From positions 186,001 through 250,000 of the forward strand of contig JAEYTL010000008.1 of NCBI GenBank assembly GCA_023434025.1: DNA of 64,000 nucleotides, given 5' to 3'. Position 1 is the first letter of the stretch; every line of letters starts with the position of its first letter. This document shows positions 17,585 through 26,103 of this stretch, piece after piece. A program made the position numbers and the translations under genes. The notes under the pieces are model-generated. The model was not told where the DNA came from and did no database searches. It saw nothing but the letters and a program-made list of their open reading frames with translations. Origin of the DNA: Bacteroidota bacterium. GTDB taxonomy: Bacteria > Bacteroidota > Bacteroidia > Flavobacteriales > Flavobacteriaceae.

Positions 17585-18586
17585 CTAAAGCTGAATTCCC
17601 AAACCGGCACCATCACTCAAAACGACTTCCCCATTCACAATTTTTGAACCATTAAAACTATCATTTGCAATTAAATTGGCTCCGTCTAAATCTAAATAAT
17701 TGGCAAAAGATGCCAACGCTATTCCGGCAGAAATACCAACCGTTGATTCCGTCATACAACCAATCATAATTTTGAAATGCATGGCTTTTGCTTTTTGTAT
17801 AATGGATAATGAAGGGGTCAATCCACCGCATTTCATCACTTTAACATTGATCGTTTTATAATGAGGTTGTAATAATTCCAAATCATCAATATTTTGTAAA
17901 TCTTCATCCGCCATCCAGTTGGCATGGCTATTTTGGGATAAGTTTTTGTAATTTTCTGCACCTTTGGCCATTGGCTGTTCAAAATATAAGAATTTTGCTG
18001 AAAGCGGATCATTCTGAATAAATTCACATTGTTTCAACGGAAAACTACCATTGGAGTCAATACTGATTTTCTTTCCGGCAGTCAATAATTTATCCCGCAG
18101 GGAAACCGACCATGAATTGACTTTCACCTTACAAAATTCCCAATCGGATTTGATAATTTTCTTGAGTTGAATGGCTTCTTCCTCCATACTTATCGTAATG
18201 GACGATTTTGGAAAATGTGTGGCTGGCAATTGATTTAGTATGGCAAATGTTTTGTTTTCAAGCTTTCCGTACAAATCCCAATACGCACAATCGATCGCTG
18301 ATTGCAAAAATGGATGCAAAGAAAAAGCCTTCAGTTTATTGAAAAAATCAAAAGGGTGCTCCATTTTAAAAGAGATGAACAACGGTTGAATTCGTTCTAA
18401 ATCGGTTACAAAATCTGTCAGATGAATATGGTAATAATCAATTTCTGTACATTCACCATAACCGGTTTTTCCATTCCAATCAACCGAAACTATTAATGCA
18501 TTTCTGAAAGGATAAACGCCATAAGCAATTTTGAAAGGTTCTTTTAGTTGGTGCTGGATTATTTTCCATTTTAATTGCATATACAT
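17585..18586 (-). CDS. Enolase-superfamily dipeptide epimerase (L-Ala-D/L-Glu epimerase-like)
   Basis: This 333-residue protein belongs to the muconate-lactonizing subgroup. Catalytic Lys pair: K153-x-K155 (CKVKV). Metal ligands: D177 (ISIDSNG), E203 (YFEQP) and D227 (MADED). Second catalytic Lys: K249 (INVKVMKCGG). The IGCMTESTVG and YLDLDGANL motifs in the last third are those I associate with Ala-Glu dipeptide epimerases of murein-peptide recycling rather than o-succinylbenzoate synthase (MenC). Specificity is still an inference. It has a cytoplasmic role. A 7/8 -7 element (TACTTTCG) lies about 14 bp upstream. MYMQLKW offers two starts six bases apart. Confidence 0.85.
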   Translation of the reverse strand: MYMQLKWKIIQHQLKEPFKIAYGVYPFRNALIVSVDWNGKTGYGECTEIDYYHIHLTDFVTDLERIQPLFISFKMEHPFDFFNKLKAFSLHPFLQSAIDCAYWDLYGKLENKTFAILNQLPATHFPKSSITISMEEEAIQLKKIIKSDWEFCKVKVNSWSVSLRDKLLTAGKKISIDSNGSFPLKQCEFIQNDPLSAKFLYFEQPMAKGAENYKNLSQNSHANWMADEDLQNIDDLELLQPHYKTINVKVMKCGGLTPSLSIIQKAKAMHFKIMIGCMTESTVGISAGIALASFANYLDLDGANLIANDSFNGSKIVNGEVVLSDGAGLGIQL

Positions 18587-18657
18587 CTATTTGTGATAGC
18601 GAAAGTAATGAAAAGAACTAATTTGAAATCAACAAAGTAAACAATTGGTTTTAAAAC

Positions 18658-18723
18658 CATATAAGAAATATAAGTTTGTAAAAAAACTTAATACAAGTTA
18701 GAAAAACTTATATTTCTTATATG
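18658..18723. repeat. Perfect 20-bp inverted repeat with nested hairpin
   Basis: CATATAAGAAATATAAGTTT (18658-18677) and its exact reverse complement (18704-18723) enclose 26 nt. Those 26 nt contain a smaller AACTT...AAGTT hairpin. The repeat fills the otherwise gene-free spacer between the dipeptide epimerase and the SRP RNA. Confidence 0.8.
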
Positions 18724-18776
18724 CCTTATATGGTAAAAAAAGTATGTGAGTTGAGGAATCTGAAGAAACAAAAAAT

Positions 18777-18870
18777 GGCAAGCGACCTACATCGCACCGC
18801 TACAACCGCATACCTTTGCTGTGTTCCCACCCTGGAGGAGTTTGCAGGAGCTGGTCGTGTAGGACTTGCC
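18777..18870 (-). ncRNA. ffs: Signal recognition particle RNA, small bacterial type
   Basis: Read on the minus strand, the 94-nt segment starts GGCAAGTCCTACACGACC and ends TGTAGGTCGCTTGCC, so its two ends pair in a long interrupted helix. The apical region CCAGGGTGGGAACACAGCAA has the GGAA-type tetraloop and asymmetric-loop pattern of the SRP RNA domain IV that binds Ffh. A T-rich stretch follows directly (ATTTTTTG). A perfect promoter places the predicted start 4-5 nt from the first G. No Ffh gene is nearby, which is usual. Short open frames running antisense through it are spurious. Confidence 0.9.
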
Positions 18871-18874
18871 GATG

Positions 18875-18904
18875 CAAATATACAATCTTTTTATGTTTCT
18901 GCAA
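18875..18904 (-). promoter_or_regulatory. SRP RNA promoter
   Basis: On the minus strand TTG, 19 bp, then TATATTTG gives a full Bacteroidota -33/-7 promoter. The RNA's predicted 5' G lies 4-5 nt after the -7 element, which calibrates start-site prediction for other promoters in the window. Confidence 0.85.
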
Positions 18905-18958
18905 GGAAAATAGTTCGATTCAAATTGCTATATTTGTCGATATTATTATGAAATCCGC

Positions 18959-20035
18959 ATGAAAAACTATAACTTATTCTCATTCATTTTATTAGCCATT
19001 CTGTTTTCAGGTTGTGAAGACAAAGAAAAAGATAAATCAGGACTATTTTTATTGAATACCACCCAGTCAAAAGCTCAGTTTTCTACCGATGAAAAGGCTG
19101 TTCTGACCATTTCCAATACCAAAAACAAAACGATCGACAGCATTGTTTACTATGCCAACGATCAGAAGGTAGGCTCAGTTAGCGGTGCCAAAAATATGGA
19201 GTACTCCTTAACCGGTCAAAAATTAGGATACCAGAACCTGAAAGCCCTGGTTTATTATGAAAACAACTATGCCGAAGCCACCCACCGTATTGAGCTTATC
19301 TCTAAAATAGAGCCTAAATTACTTAATTACACCCTGGTAAACACTTATCCGCATGACATCAAAGCCTATACGCAAGGATTGGAGTTTCACCGCGATACGT
19401 TGTATGAAGGAACCGGAAACGGAGCCGGAAATTCTACCGGAATCAAAGGGATTTCCAGTCTGCGTAAAATGAACTACAAAACCGGTGAAGTATATAAAAA
19501 GATAGAACACCCGGAAATTATTTTTGGAGAGGGAATCACCATTTTAAACAATAAAGTATATCAGTTAACCTGGCGGAATCTGGTTGGTTTTATTTATGAT
19601 GCAGACACCTTTAAAGAAATTAAACGCTTTAATTATTCCAAACAAATTGAAGGCTGGGGACTCTGCAACGACGGGAAAGTGTTGTATCAATCAGACGGTA
19701 CCGAAAAAATTTACACCTTAAACCCGGAAACCCTGCAAATTGAAGGAAACATCAATGTATATTCCGGTGCCAATAAAATTAAATCTGTTAACGAACTGGA
19801 ATGGATAGACGGAAAAATTTATGGAAATATTTACCAGAAAGATGCCATTGCAGTTATTAATCCGGCAAACGGAGCCGTAGAGTCTGTGATTTATCTGGGC
19901 GACTTGAAAAAACTCGTCACCCAGCACCCCGATATTGATGTGTTAAACGGAATTGCTTATAATCCGAAAACAAAGACTCTTTTTATAACAGGTAAGAATT
20001 GGGATAAACTATTTGAAATCCGGGTGGAGCAATAG
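18959..20035 (+). CDS. Glutaminyl-peptide cyclotransferase (glutamine cyclotransferase), lipoprotein
   Basis: This 358-residue protein has a lipoprotein signal ending LFSGC (about Cys19). An approximately 75-residue N-terminal beta domain precedes a beta-propeller of the bacterial/plant glutamine cyclotransferase family. Supporting motifs: YPHDIKAYTQGLEFH, LYEGTGNGAG, GEGITILNNKVYQLTWR, GWGLCNDGKVLYQSDGT and NELEWIDGKIYGNIYQ. These enzymes form N-terminal pyroglutamate on exported proteins, which suits a periplasmic location in an organism with many exported Gln-starting proteins. It is a single gene on the opposite strand to the SRP RNA. Confidence 0.92.
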   Translation: MKNYNLFSFILLAILFSGCEDKEKDKSGLFLLNTTQSKAQFSTDEKAVLTISNTKNKTIDSIVYYANDQKVGSVSGAKNMEYSLTGQKLGYQNLKALVYYENNYAEATHRIELISKIEPKLLNYTLVNTYPHDIKAYTQGLEFHRDTLYEGTGNGAGNSTGIKGISSLRKMNYKTGEVYKKIEHPEIIFGEGITILNNKVYQLTWRNLVGFIYDADTFKEIKRFNYSKQIEGWGLCNDGKVLYQSDGTEKIYTLNPETLQIEGNINVYSGANKIKSVNELEWIDGKIYGNIYQKDAIAVINPANGAVESVIYLGDLKKLVTQHPDIDVLNGIAYNPKTKTLFITGKNWDKLFEIRVEQ

Positions 20036-20072
20036 ATAACGGTTTTGGGTTCTCTGTTATCCGTTTTTTTAG
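20033..20072 (+). terminator. Possible terminator after glutaminyl cyclotransferase
   Basis: GATAAC and GTTATC (6 bp, 15-nt loop), or alternatively AACGG/CCGTT, are followed by seven Ts. The pairing is ambiguous. Confidence 0.45.
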
Positions 20073-20157
20073 AATGATACTATTTATTTTAAATTTTTCT
20101 AATTTTAAGATTTGCATTCAAAAATTGTCCGTCAGAAAACAACACCAAACAACATTC

Positions 20158-21021
20158 TTAATGAAACTCCCCAAACACTTTTGTTGCTTCATTATAAGCA
20201 CTTTCAAAGCTCATCGGGCTGGTGTTGGTGTCCTCTTTTTGAGTTGTAAAATAAGACAGTAATTTTTCGGTAGGCATATTACCTGTCAGATCATCTTTTG
20301 CCATCGGGCAACCGCCAAATCCCTGAATGGCTCCGTCAAAACGGCGGCAACCGGCTTTGTAGGCGGCATCTACTTTTTCAAACCATTTATCGGGAGTAGT
20401 ATGCAAATGGGCTCCAAACTCAATCTCCGGGTATTGGGGTATAAGGTTGGAAAACAAATAATCAATGACTTCCGGCGTTGAACTGCCAACCGTATCGGAA
20501 AGCGATAAAATTTTTACCCCCATTCCGGCCAGTTTTTCGGTCCACTCCCCTACTATTTCCACATTCCACGGGTCACCGTACGGATTTCCGAAACCCATCG
20601 ATAAATAGGCAACTACTTCCTTATTGGATTGGTCGGCTATTTCCAGGATTTCCTGTAGCGTCACAATAGATTCCGCAATGGTTTTGTGTGTATTCCGCAT
20701 TTGAAAATTTTCTGAAATGGAAAACGGAAAGCCTAAATACCGAATAGCATTATGTTCCGAAGCCAGTTCTGCCCCTCTTGTATTGGCAATAATCGCCAGT
20801 AATTTGCTTTGGGTTTTTGATAAATCCAAACGGGATAAAACCTCAGCCGTATCAGCCATTTGCGGAATGGCTTTGGGGGAAACAAAACTGCCAAAATCCA
20901 GTGTATCAAACCCAACCCGTAAAAGCGACTGCAGATAAATTACCTTTCTTTCCGTAGGAATAAACGTTTTGATGCCTTGCATGGCATCCCGCGGACATTC
21001 AATTATTTTTACTGGTTGCAT
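20158..21021 (-). CDS. Hydroxymethylglutaryl-CoA lyase
   Basis: This 287-residue HMGL-like TIM-barrel protein cleaves HMG-CoA to acetyl-CoA and acetoacetate in leucine degradation. ECPRDAMQG near the N-terminus replaces the usual EVGPRDGLQ but keeps the catalytic Arg-Asp. It also has DFGSFVSPKAIPQMADT, SLSDTVGSSTPEVI, the metal-binding FGAHLHTT, and the C-terminal FGGCPMAKDDLTGNMPTE with the active-site loop cysteine. Other lyases of the fold are less likely because GGCP...TGN is present. A perfect -7 element ends 8 bp before the ATG, so the transcript may be almost leaderless. It is divergent from hemN. Confidence 0.9.
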   Translation of the reverse strand: MQPVKIIECPRDAMQGIKTFIPTERKVIYLQSLLRVGFDTLDFGSFVSPKAIPQMADTAEVLSRLDLSKTQSKLLAIIANTRGAELASEHNAIRYLGFPFSISENFQMRNTHKTIAESIVTLQEILEIADQSNKEVVAYLSMGFGNPYGDPWNVEIVGEWTEKLAGMGVKILSLSDTVGSSTPEVIDYLFSNLIPQYPEIEFGAHLHTTPDKWFEKVDAAYKAGCRRFDGAIQGFGGCPMAKDDLTGNMPTEKLLSYFTTQKEDTNTSPMSFESAYNEATKVFGEFH

Positions 21022-21028
21022 AGGAGTT

Positions 21029-21036
21029 CAAATATA
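21029..21036 (-). promoter_or_regulatory. -7 promoter element for HMG-CoA lyase
   Basis: The minus strand reads TATATTTG. Using the 4-5 nt offset calibrated on the SRP RNA, transcription would begin about 3-4 nt before the ATG. Confidence 0.55.
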
Positions 21037-21163
21037 GGAAAGAAATTTTTCCTACGAAATCGTTTTCAGTGAAAATTATTTTTCCCGACAAATCAACCCG
21101 GATTTAACCGTAACCGGCAATCCGTTATTTTATTGTTTGTTTGCAGGCGAAGCAGAACGACGC

Positions 21164-21207
21164 ATGACAAATATCATTTTATTTCATCTCTGCAGCTTAT
21201 ATCTTTG
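21164..21207 (+). promoter_or_regulatory. FNR-like box and -7 element of hemN
   Basis: The dyad ATGACAAATATCAT (21164-21177) is followed after 22 bp by the perfect -7 element TATCTTTG (21200-21207). The dyad centre (21170.5) is 36.5 bp from the end of the -7 element, so near -41 of the predicted start, the class II activator position. The same 14-mer in the same orientation and spacing precedes ccoI. Confidence 0.8.
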
Positions 21208-21296
21208 ACCCATGTTTTACTTCGAAGGTGAGAAGTTAAGATGAAAATGTTCTCATTGATTCTTAACTTTTTACTGTTTAAAAAACGTTTAAAAAG

Positions 21297-22655
21297 ATGT
21301 CATTGATTCAAAAATACAATGTTCCCGGTCCCAGATATACCAGTTATCCTACTGTTCCCTATTGGGATGAAAACAGCTTTTCTGTTGCCGATTGGAAAGA
21401 AACGCTACAACAGTCATTTGTACAAAGCAATACTACAGAAGGCATCAGCCTGTATATTCATTTGCCGTTCTGCGAAAGTTTATGTACGTTTTGCGGTTGC
21501 AACAAACGCATTACCAAACGGCATGATGTGGAACATCCCTATATAGACGCGGTATTAAAAGAATGGGAATTGTATTGTGAACTATTACCCAAAAAACCAA
21601 TTATCAAAGAAATTCATTTAGGTGGCGGCACCCCGACTTTCTTTGCTCCTGATAATTTAGAACGTTTGATAAACGGTTTATTTAAAAATGCAGACAAACA
21701 TCCGGACCATGAATTTAGTTTTGAAGGGCATCCGAACAATACCACACGGACACACCTTCAAAAACTATATGATTTAGGTTTCCGCCGGGTAAGTTTCGGC
21801 GTACAGGATTATTCCGAAAAAGTGCAGGAAGCCATTCACCGCATCCAGTCATTTCACAATGTGGCCAAAGTAACATTTTGGGCAAGAGAAATCGGTTATA
21901 CTTCTGTTGGGCATGATTTAATTTTTGGTTTGCCTTTTCAAACGGTTGACGATGTGATCGACACCATTGACAAAACAAACTCATTACAACCCGACAGGCT
22001 GGCTTTTTACAGTTATGCCCATGTTCCCTGGATAAAAGGAAACGGCCAACGCAGTTTTAAAGAGCAAGACTTACCTGAAGATGAGGAAAAACGACTCTTG
22101 TATGAATCGGGTAAAAAACGATTATCCGAAAACGGTTATCACGAAATCGGAATGGATCATTTTGCGTTAGAAACCGACAGTTTGTATCATTCTTTCCGGG
22201 AAAGAAAGCTACACCGGAACTTTATGGGTTATACCTCTTCTAAAACCCAGGTTATGATTGGATTGGGTGTTTCTTCCATCAGCGACAGCTGGTACAGTTT
22301 TGCTCAAAATGTAAAAACATTGGAAGAATATTACGCTGTTTTAGCCCAAAATGAACTTCCTGTTTTCAGAGGTCATCTGTTAACCGAAGAAGACCTGATC
22401 ATCCGTAAACATATCCTGAACATTATGTGCCAGTTTCATACTTCCTGGCACGAATACGGTTTTTACTTTTCCGAAATCAATCAGGTTTTAGAACGACTTC
22501 AGGAAATGGAACAAGACGGGTTAATTATCATTACCAATCACTCACTCACCATAACCGAAAAAGGGAAAGCCTTTATCCGGAACATTTGTATGGCATTTGA
22601 CTTACGTATGACCCGAAACAAGCCGGAGACTAAGCTATTTTCGATGACTGTCTGA
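21297..22655 (+). CDS. hemN: Oxygen-independent coproporphyrinogen III dehydrogenase
   Basis: This 452-residue radical-SAM enzyme converts coproporphyrinogen III to protoporphyrinogen IX without oxygen. The [4Fe-4S] cluster motif CxxxCxxC is C59, C63 and C66 (YIHLPFCESLCTFCGC), followed by GGGTPTF. Also seen: RRVSFGVQDYSEKVQ, GYTSVGHDLIFGLPFQT, GMDHFALETDSLY and the C-terminal HemN domain. Length equals genuine HemN (about 450), not the shorter HemW. The dyad upstream matches those of the cbb3 oxidase genes, so it is likely induced at low oxygen, when the heme demand of the oxidase is high. Confidence 0.96.
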   Translation: MSLIQKYNVPGPRYTSYPTVPYWDENSFSVADWKETLQQSFVQSNTTEGISLYIHLPFCESLCTFCGCNKRITKRHDVEHPYIDAVLKEWELYCELLPKKPIIKEIHLGGGTPTFFAPDNLERLINGLFKNADKHPDHEFSFEGHPNNTTRTHLQKLYDLGFRRVSFGVQDYSEKVQEAIHRIQSFHNVAKVTFWAREIGYTSVGHDLIFGLPFQTVDDVIDTIDKTNSLQPDRLAFYSYAHVPWIKGNGQRSFKEQDLPEDEEKRLLYESGKKRLSENGYHEIGMDHFALETDSLYHSFRERKLHRNFMGYTSSKTQVMIGLGVSSISDSWYSFAQNVKTLEEYYAVLAQNELPVFRGHLLTEEDLIIRKHILNIMCQFHTSWHEYGFYFSEINQVLERLQEMEQDGLIIITNHSLTITEKGKAFIRNICMAFDLRMTRNKPETKLFSMTV

Positions 22656-22728
22656 TTATTAACCGAATTCATCCGTTAGATTGTAACCATTTTATTGTCT
22701 CAAACGTAAAACCATAAATATTTCTTTT

Positions 22729-23340
22729 ATGGGTGGTTTTGGGAGTATACAATCAATGAATACCATTATGAAAAACAACAGGGCTCTACTTGGCAAGAGA
22801 AAATCCATGTTTTCATCAAGAAAAGAATATATCAGTTCTTTGGATGAAAAAAAGCCAACAGAATTTGTTGATCATATAACCGCTTCTCCCGAATTATTGA
22901 AAGAGATCAGAAACAAATTGTTAAACGAAAAAAAAGTCTCTTTCAGGTTAAGCCTAATGCTATTTCTACTGATTGTAACACCGGTAATCGGTTTAACATT
23001 TTACTTCTTTACACATGCTGAAAAAACAGAAAACAGCCAACAAATTGTTCAAAGTGAATTGCTTCAAAATACTAAAACCAAAAAAGATTTTCTTTTATTG
23101 ATAAAAGACGGAGATGAATGGATGGAGACCGGGCATTTTGAAAATGCCTTATTCAGGTATAAAAGTGCGGCAAAACTGATTCCGAACCAGTTTGATGTTC
23201 AATACCGGATTTGTTTAGGTTATGCTTATTTATGCCGGTATGAAAATATCAATTGCGAAGAGGGTAAAACGGAACTTGATAAAGCCATTTCCGATTTTCC
23301 CGACCGAAAAGAGTTAACCGATTTAACAACATATTACTAA
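22729..23340 (+). CDS. Hypothetical membrane protein with TPR-like tail
   Basis: This 203-residue protein has no recognised family. It opens with a basic, Met-rich segment (MGGFGSIQSMNTIMKNNRAL). One transmembrane helix spans about residues 82-103 (LSLMLFLLIVTPVIGLTFYF), then a helical region resembles one and a half TPR units (WMETGHFENALFRYKSAAKL, FDVQYRICLGYAYLC). The tail is probably periplasmic by the positive-inside rule. It lies 73 bp after hemN on the same strand but need not be co-regulated. Function is unknown. Confidence 0.7.
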   Translation: MGGFGSIQSMNTIMKNNRALLGKRKSMFSSRKEYISSLDEKKPTEFVDHITASPELLKEIRNKLLNEKKVSFRLSLMLFLLIVTPVIGLTFYFFTHAEKTENSQQIVQSELLQNTKTKKDFLLLIKDGDEWMETGHFENALFRYKSAAKLIPNQFDVQYRICLGYAYLCRYENINCEEGKTELDKAISDFPDRKELTDLTTYY

Positions 23341-23380
23341 AAACGGCTTCTTTTATACGTCTTAGCATTTAGTAGTTGGT

Positions 23381-24088
23381 TTAGTTTTTATGACAATCGG
23401 GATTTGCCTGAACAATTAAAGAAGTGGTTTTTGGTGAAAGATAAGGAATATCCAGCCCCATTCCTCTGATGATGAATAAACTTCCGATGACAAATACCAT
23501 GATGGGAATCATTTTTTGAATTTTATTGCGAACAGGTACTGAAATAAAACCAGTGATTAACACCACGGCACTCATCATGGGAATTGTGCCTATCCCGAAG
23601 AAAACCATATATAATGTTCCCAGCCATTCACTCTGCATGGCAATTGCTCCAAAAAGAGCGGCATACACCATACCGCATGGAAGGAAACCGTTAAGTAAAC
23701 CCAGAGTGAATAAAGCATCAAATGTTTTTCTTTTAAACTGATCTGCCAAATGGCTTTTCACTTTTGAGATCAGTTTATAAACCGGTTTAGAGCAATTATA
23801 CCGGGCCAGTTTTTTTTCGGGAACAACAACAGAAAGAATCATTAAAACCCCCATCAGAACAGATAGCTGCTGTTGTAATCCGGCTAAAAAAAGACCTTTA
23901 CCCAATATGCCGAAAAATAACCCCAACATGCCATAAGCTGTTAAACGTCCCAAATGATATAAAAAAATCTGGAAAACCCTTCTGGCTGTATTATTCCGGT
24001 CAACCGGAATCATCATCGCTATCGGACCACACATGCCGATGCAATGGAAACTGCTGATTAATCCGAATAAGAGAGCGGTGTAGAGCAT
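23381..24088 (-). CDS. Sulfite exporter TauE/SafE-family (CcoS-cluster) membrane protein
   Basis: This 235-residue polytopic membrane protein begins LISSFHCIGMCGPIAMMIP, with the HCxGMCGP motif of the family found in cbb3 clusters and related to copper/cytochrome assembly proteins. A second NGFLPCGMVYAAL motif lies in the middle. About six transmembrane segments are visible. It is last in the minus-strand cbb3 operon, 66 bp after ccoH, which suggests a role in metal delivery or maturation of the oxidase rather than sulfite export. The conserved cysteines would suit copper binding, but that is inference. Confidence 0.85.
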   Translation of the reverse strand: MLYTALLFGLISSFHCIGMCGPIAMMIPVDRNNTARRVFQIFLYHLGRLTAYGMLGLFFGILGKGLFLAGLQQQLSVLMGVLMILSVVVPEKKLARYNCSKPVYKLISKVKSHLADQFKRKTFDALFTLGLLNGFLPCGMVYAALFGAIAMQSEWLGTLYMVFFGIGTIPMMSAVVLITGFISVPVRNKIQKMIPIMVFVIGSLFIIRGMGLDIPYLSPKTTSLIVQANPDCHKN

Positions 24089-24154
24089 TTATTGTCTGTT
24101 GTCTGCTGGCCGTTGATATACTGTTAACCGATAACAGGCAACGGACAACCAAGC

Positions 24155-24601
24155 TTATAAATAAATTGTTTTCTTTGTCAAAAATTCTTTTCCTTCATAA
24201 CTCCAGTCAATAGAAATGTCCCAACGACCGCCCACCAAATTGTGTTTAGGTATGAGCAAATGTGAACCAGAAAGCGAAATCGGAACTTCAAAATCCAGTT
24301 TTTGGTTAGACGGTCTGTAAAGGGACACTTTTCCTTTGATCTTTTGTATATCCATGCCGGCCGGAAAAACAATTTTTAATCCTTCTTCCGGCGAAGTTAT
24401 CTGTACGGATTGCTCTAAATGTTTGTCATTCACCTCTTTCTCCCGCTGTTTTTCAAACACAAGTTCCTGTTTATAATATTCCTGCACCACTAATTCATTA
24501 TCATATTTACTATCGGATTGCACTTTAAAAACAAAGAATAAAATGAATGTCATAAACAATCCGAATGCGATAACGATGCCTGTTCCCCAGTTGATTTTCA
24601 T
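24155..24601 (-). CDS. ccoH: FixH/CcoH family oxidase assembly protein
   Basis: This 148-residue single-pass protein has a transmembrane helix at about 8-27 (TGIVIAFGLFMTFILFFVF) followed by YYKQELVFEKQREKE and a periplasmic beta-rich domain. That is the usual FixH layout. It sits between ccoG (35 bp upstream) and the TauE/SafE gene. In other bacteria CcoH is needed for stable cbb3 assembly; no catalytic residues are expected. Confidence 0.88.
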   Translation of the reverse strand: MKINWGTGIVIAFGLFMTFILFFVFKVQSDSKYDNELVVQEYYKQELVFEKQREKEVNDKHLEQSVQITSPEEGLKIVFPAGMDIQKIKGKVSLYRPSNQKLDFEVPISLSGSHLLIPKHNLVGGRWDISIDWSYEGKEFLTKKTIYL

Positions 24602-24636
24602 ATTTTTTATTTTTGAATTGCATGAGATGCAATTGA

Positions 24637-26055
24637 TTAATTAAAGTTTCTTGGCCCCATAAAATTGGTTGTAGCGGTTTCAATTAAATTTTCGCCGTCA
24701 TACACTTCCATCTTTATTTTTATTTTATCCCCCTCCAAATAGGCCGGATTGATTTCTATGAACAACGTTCCCTTGGCAATCCCATCCGGTTTGACGGAAA
24801 TTTTAGATTTTCCGACTAAAATGACATCCCCTTTGGGTTCAAATAATTTAAACGTAACATTGTCAAATTGTTTGGTTGTTTTGTTTACAATTTTATAGGT
24901 ATAAACATTGCTGATATTTTCACCCCTATGCTGAAACAATTGCCCAGGAAGCCTTAAAACAGTTGCTTCTACATCATTTCTGAGAAACAACATTCCGATT
25001 AAAACACCGGTTAAAATCACTAAAACGGCTGTGTAACCTTTCATCCGGGTGGTAAAGACAAACTTTTCCTTTCTAACAATTTCGTCTTCACTGGCATAAC
25101 GGATGAGTCCTTTAGGCAATCCTACGCTTTCCATGATCGTGTCACATTCATCCATACAGGCGGTACAATTAATGCATTCCAGCTGTGTTCCGTTTCGGAT
25201 ATCAATTCCGGTCGGACAAACGTTTACGCATTGTTTACAATCGATGCAATCCCCTTTTCCGGCAACTGCCCTGTTTTCCTGTTTATTGAATTTAGCTCTG
25301 CCCAATTCTTTTTCTCCCCGAACGTAATCATAAGCCACATTAATGGATTTATTATCCAGCAAAACTCCTTGCATTCTTCCGTAAGGACAAGCGATAATGC
25401 AGACCTGTTCTCTGAACCAAGCAAAAATAAAATAGAATACTGCTGTAAAAATTAACAGTGCCACTAAGGTACCTGTATGTAAAGCCGGGCCTTCTTTAAT
25501 CATCAACAGCAATCGGTCACTGCTTACCAGATAAGCCAGGAATACATTGGCAATGAGAAAAGAAACCATAAAAAATACACTCCATTTGGTAACTCTTTTC
25601 CTGATTTTTTCGGTATTCCATTCCTGTTTTTGTAAACGGATCTGAGCCCCTCTGTCGCCATCGATCCAATATTCTATCCGGCGAAAAACCATTTCCATAA
25701 AAATAGTTTGCGGACAAAACCAACCGCAAAAAATTCTTCCGAAAACAACCGTGAACAACGCCAGACCTACCACGCCAATGATCATTGAAATCACAAACAA
25801 ATGAAAATCCTGCGGCCAAAACGGAAAGCCGAAAATATTAAATCTTCTTTCCAGCACGTTGAACATCAAAAACTGGTGTCCGTTAATTTTAACAAAAGGA
25901 GCTGCAAACAAGAAGAATAATAAAAAGTAACTTACTAACTTTCTTTTATCATAAAAATATCCTTTGGGTTTTTTAGGGAAAACCCAGGCTCTCTTTCCTT
26001 CTTTACTGATGGTTCCTATACTGTCTCTGAAACTTTCGTCAGGTAACCTGCTCAT
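24637..26055 (-). CDS. ccoG: Cytochrome c oxidase accessory protein CcoG (FixG/RdxA)
   Basis: This 472-residue membrane iron-sulfur protein has several transmembrane segments (about 40-65, 88-110, 160-180, 195-215, 335-355). The motif FCGWFCPQTIFMEMVFRR comes first, then two ferredoxin-like clusters: CIDCKQCVNVCPTGIDIR and CINCTACMDECDTIM. The C-terminal 110 residues form an Ig-like FixG domain. CcoG reduces copper during cbb3 assembly in other systems. It is 48 bp downstream of ccoP in the operon. Length is standard. Confidence 0.95.
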   Translation of the reverse strand: MSRLPDESFRDSIGTISKEGKRAWVFPKKPKGYFYDKRKLVSYFLLFFLFAAPFVKINGHQFLMFNVLERRFNIFGFPFWPQDFHLFVISMIIGVVGLALFTVVFGRIFCGWFCPQTIFMEMVFRRIEYWIDGDRGAQIRLQKQEWNTEKIRKRVTKWSVFFMVSFLIANVFLAYLVSSDRLLLMIKEGPALHTGTLVALLIFTAVFYFIFAWFREQVCIIACPYGRMQGVLLDNKSINVAYDYVRGEKELGRAKFNKQENRAVAGKGDCIDCKQCVNVCPTGIDIRNGTQLECINCTACMDECDTIMESVGLPKGLIRYASEDEIVRKEKFVFTTRMKGYTAVLVILTGVLIGMLFLRNDVEATVLRLPGQLFQHRGENISNVYTYKIVNKTTKQFDNVTFKLFEPKGDVILVGKSKISVKPDGIAKGTLFIEINPAYLEGDKIKIKMEVYDGENLIETATTNFMGPRNFN

Positions 26056-26103
26056 ACCTTGCTTTTTAATTTATAAATCCCGTAAATAATCCGGGACTTA
26101 TTT

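Noticed and set aside
17585..18586. o-succinylbenzoate synthase (MenC) for the enolase-superfamily gene
   Set aside because: IGCMTES and DLDGxxL motifs fit Ala-Glu dipeptide epimerases better; no men genes are near. Not fully excluded.
18721..18951. Plus-strand open frame of 76 codons
   Set aside because: It runs antisense through the SRP RNA and its promoter; composition follows the RNA helix, not a protein.
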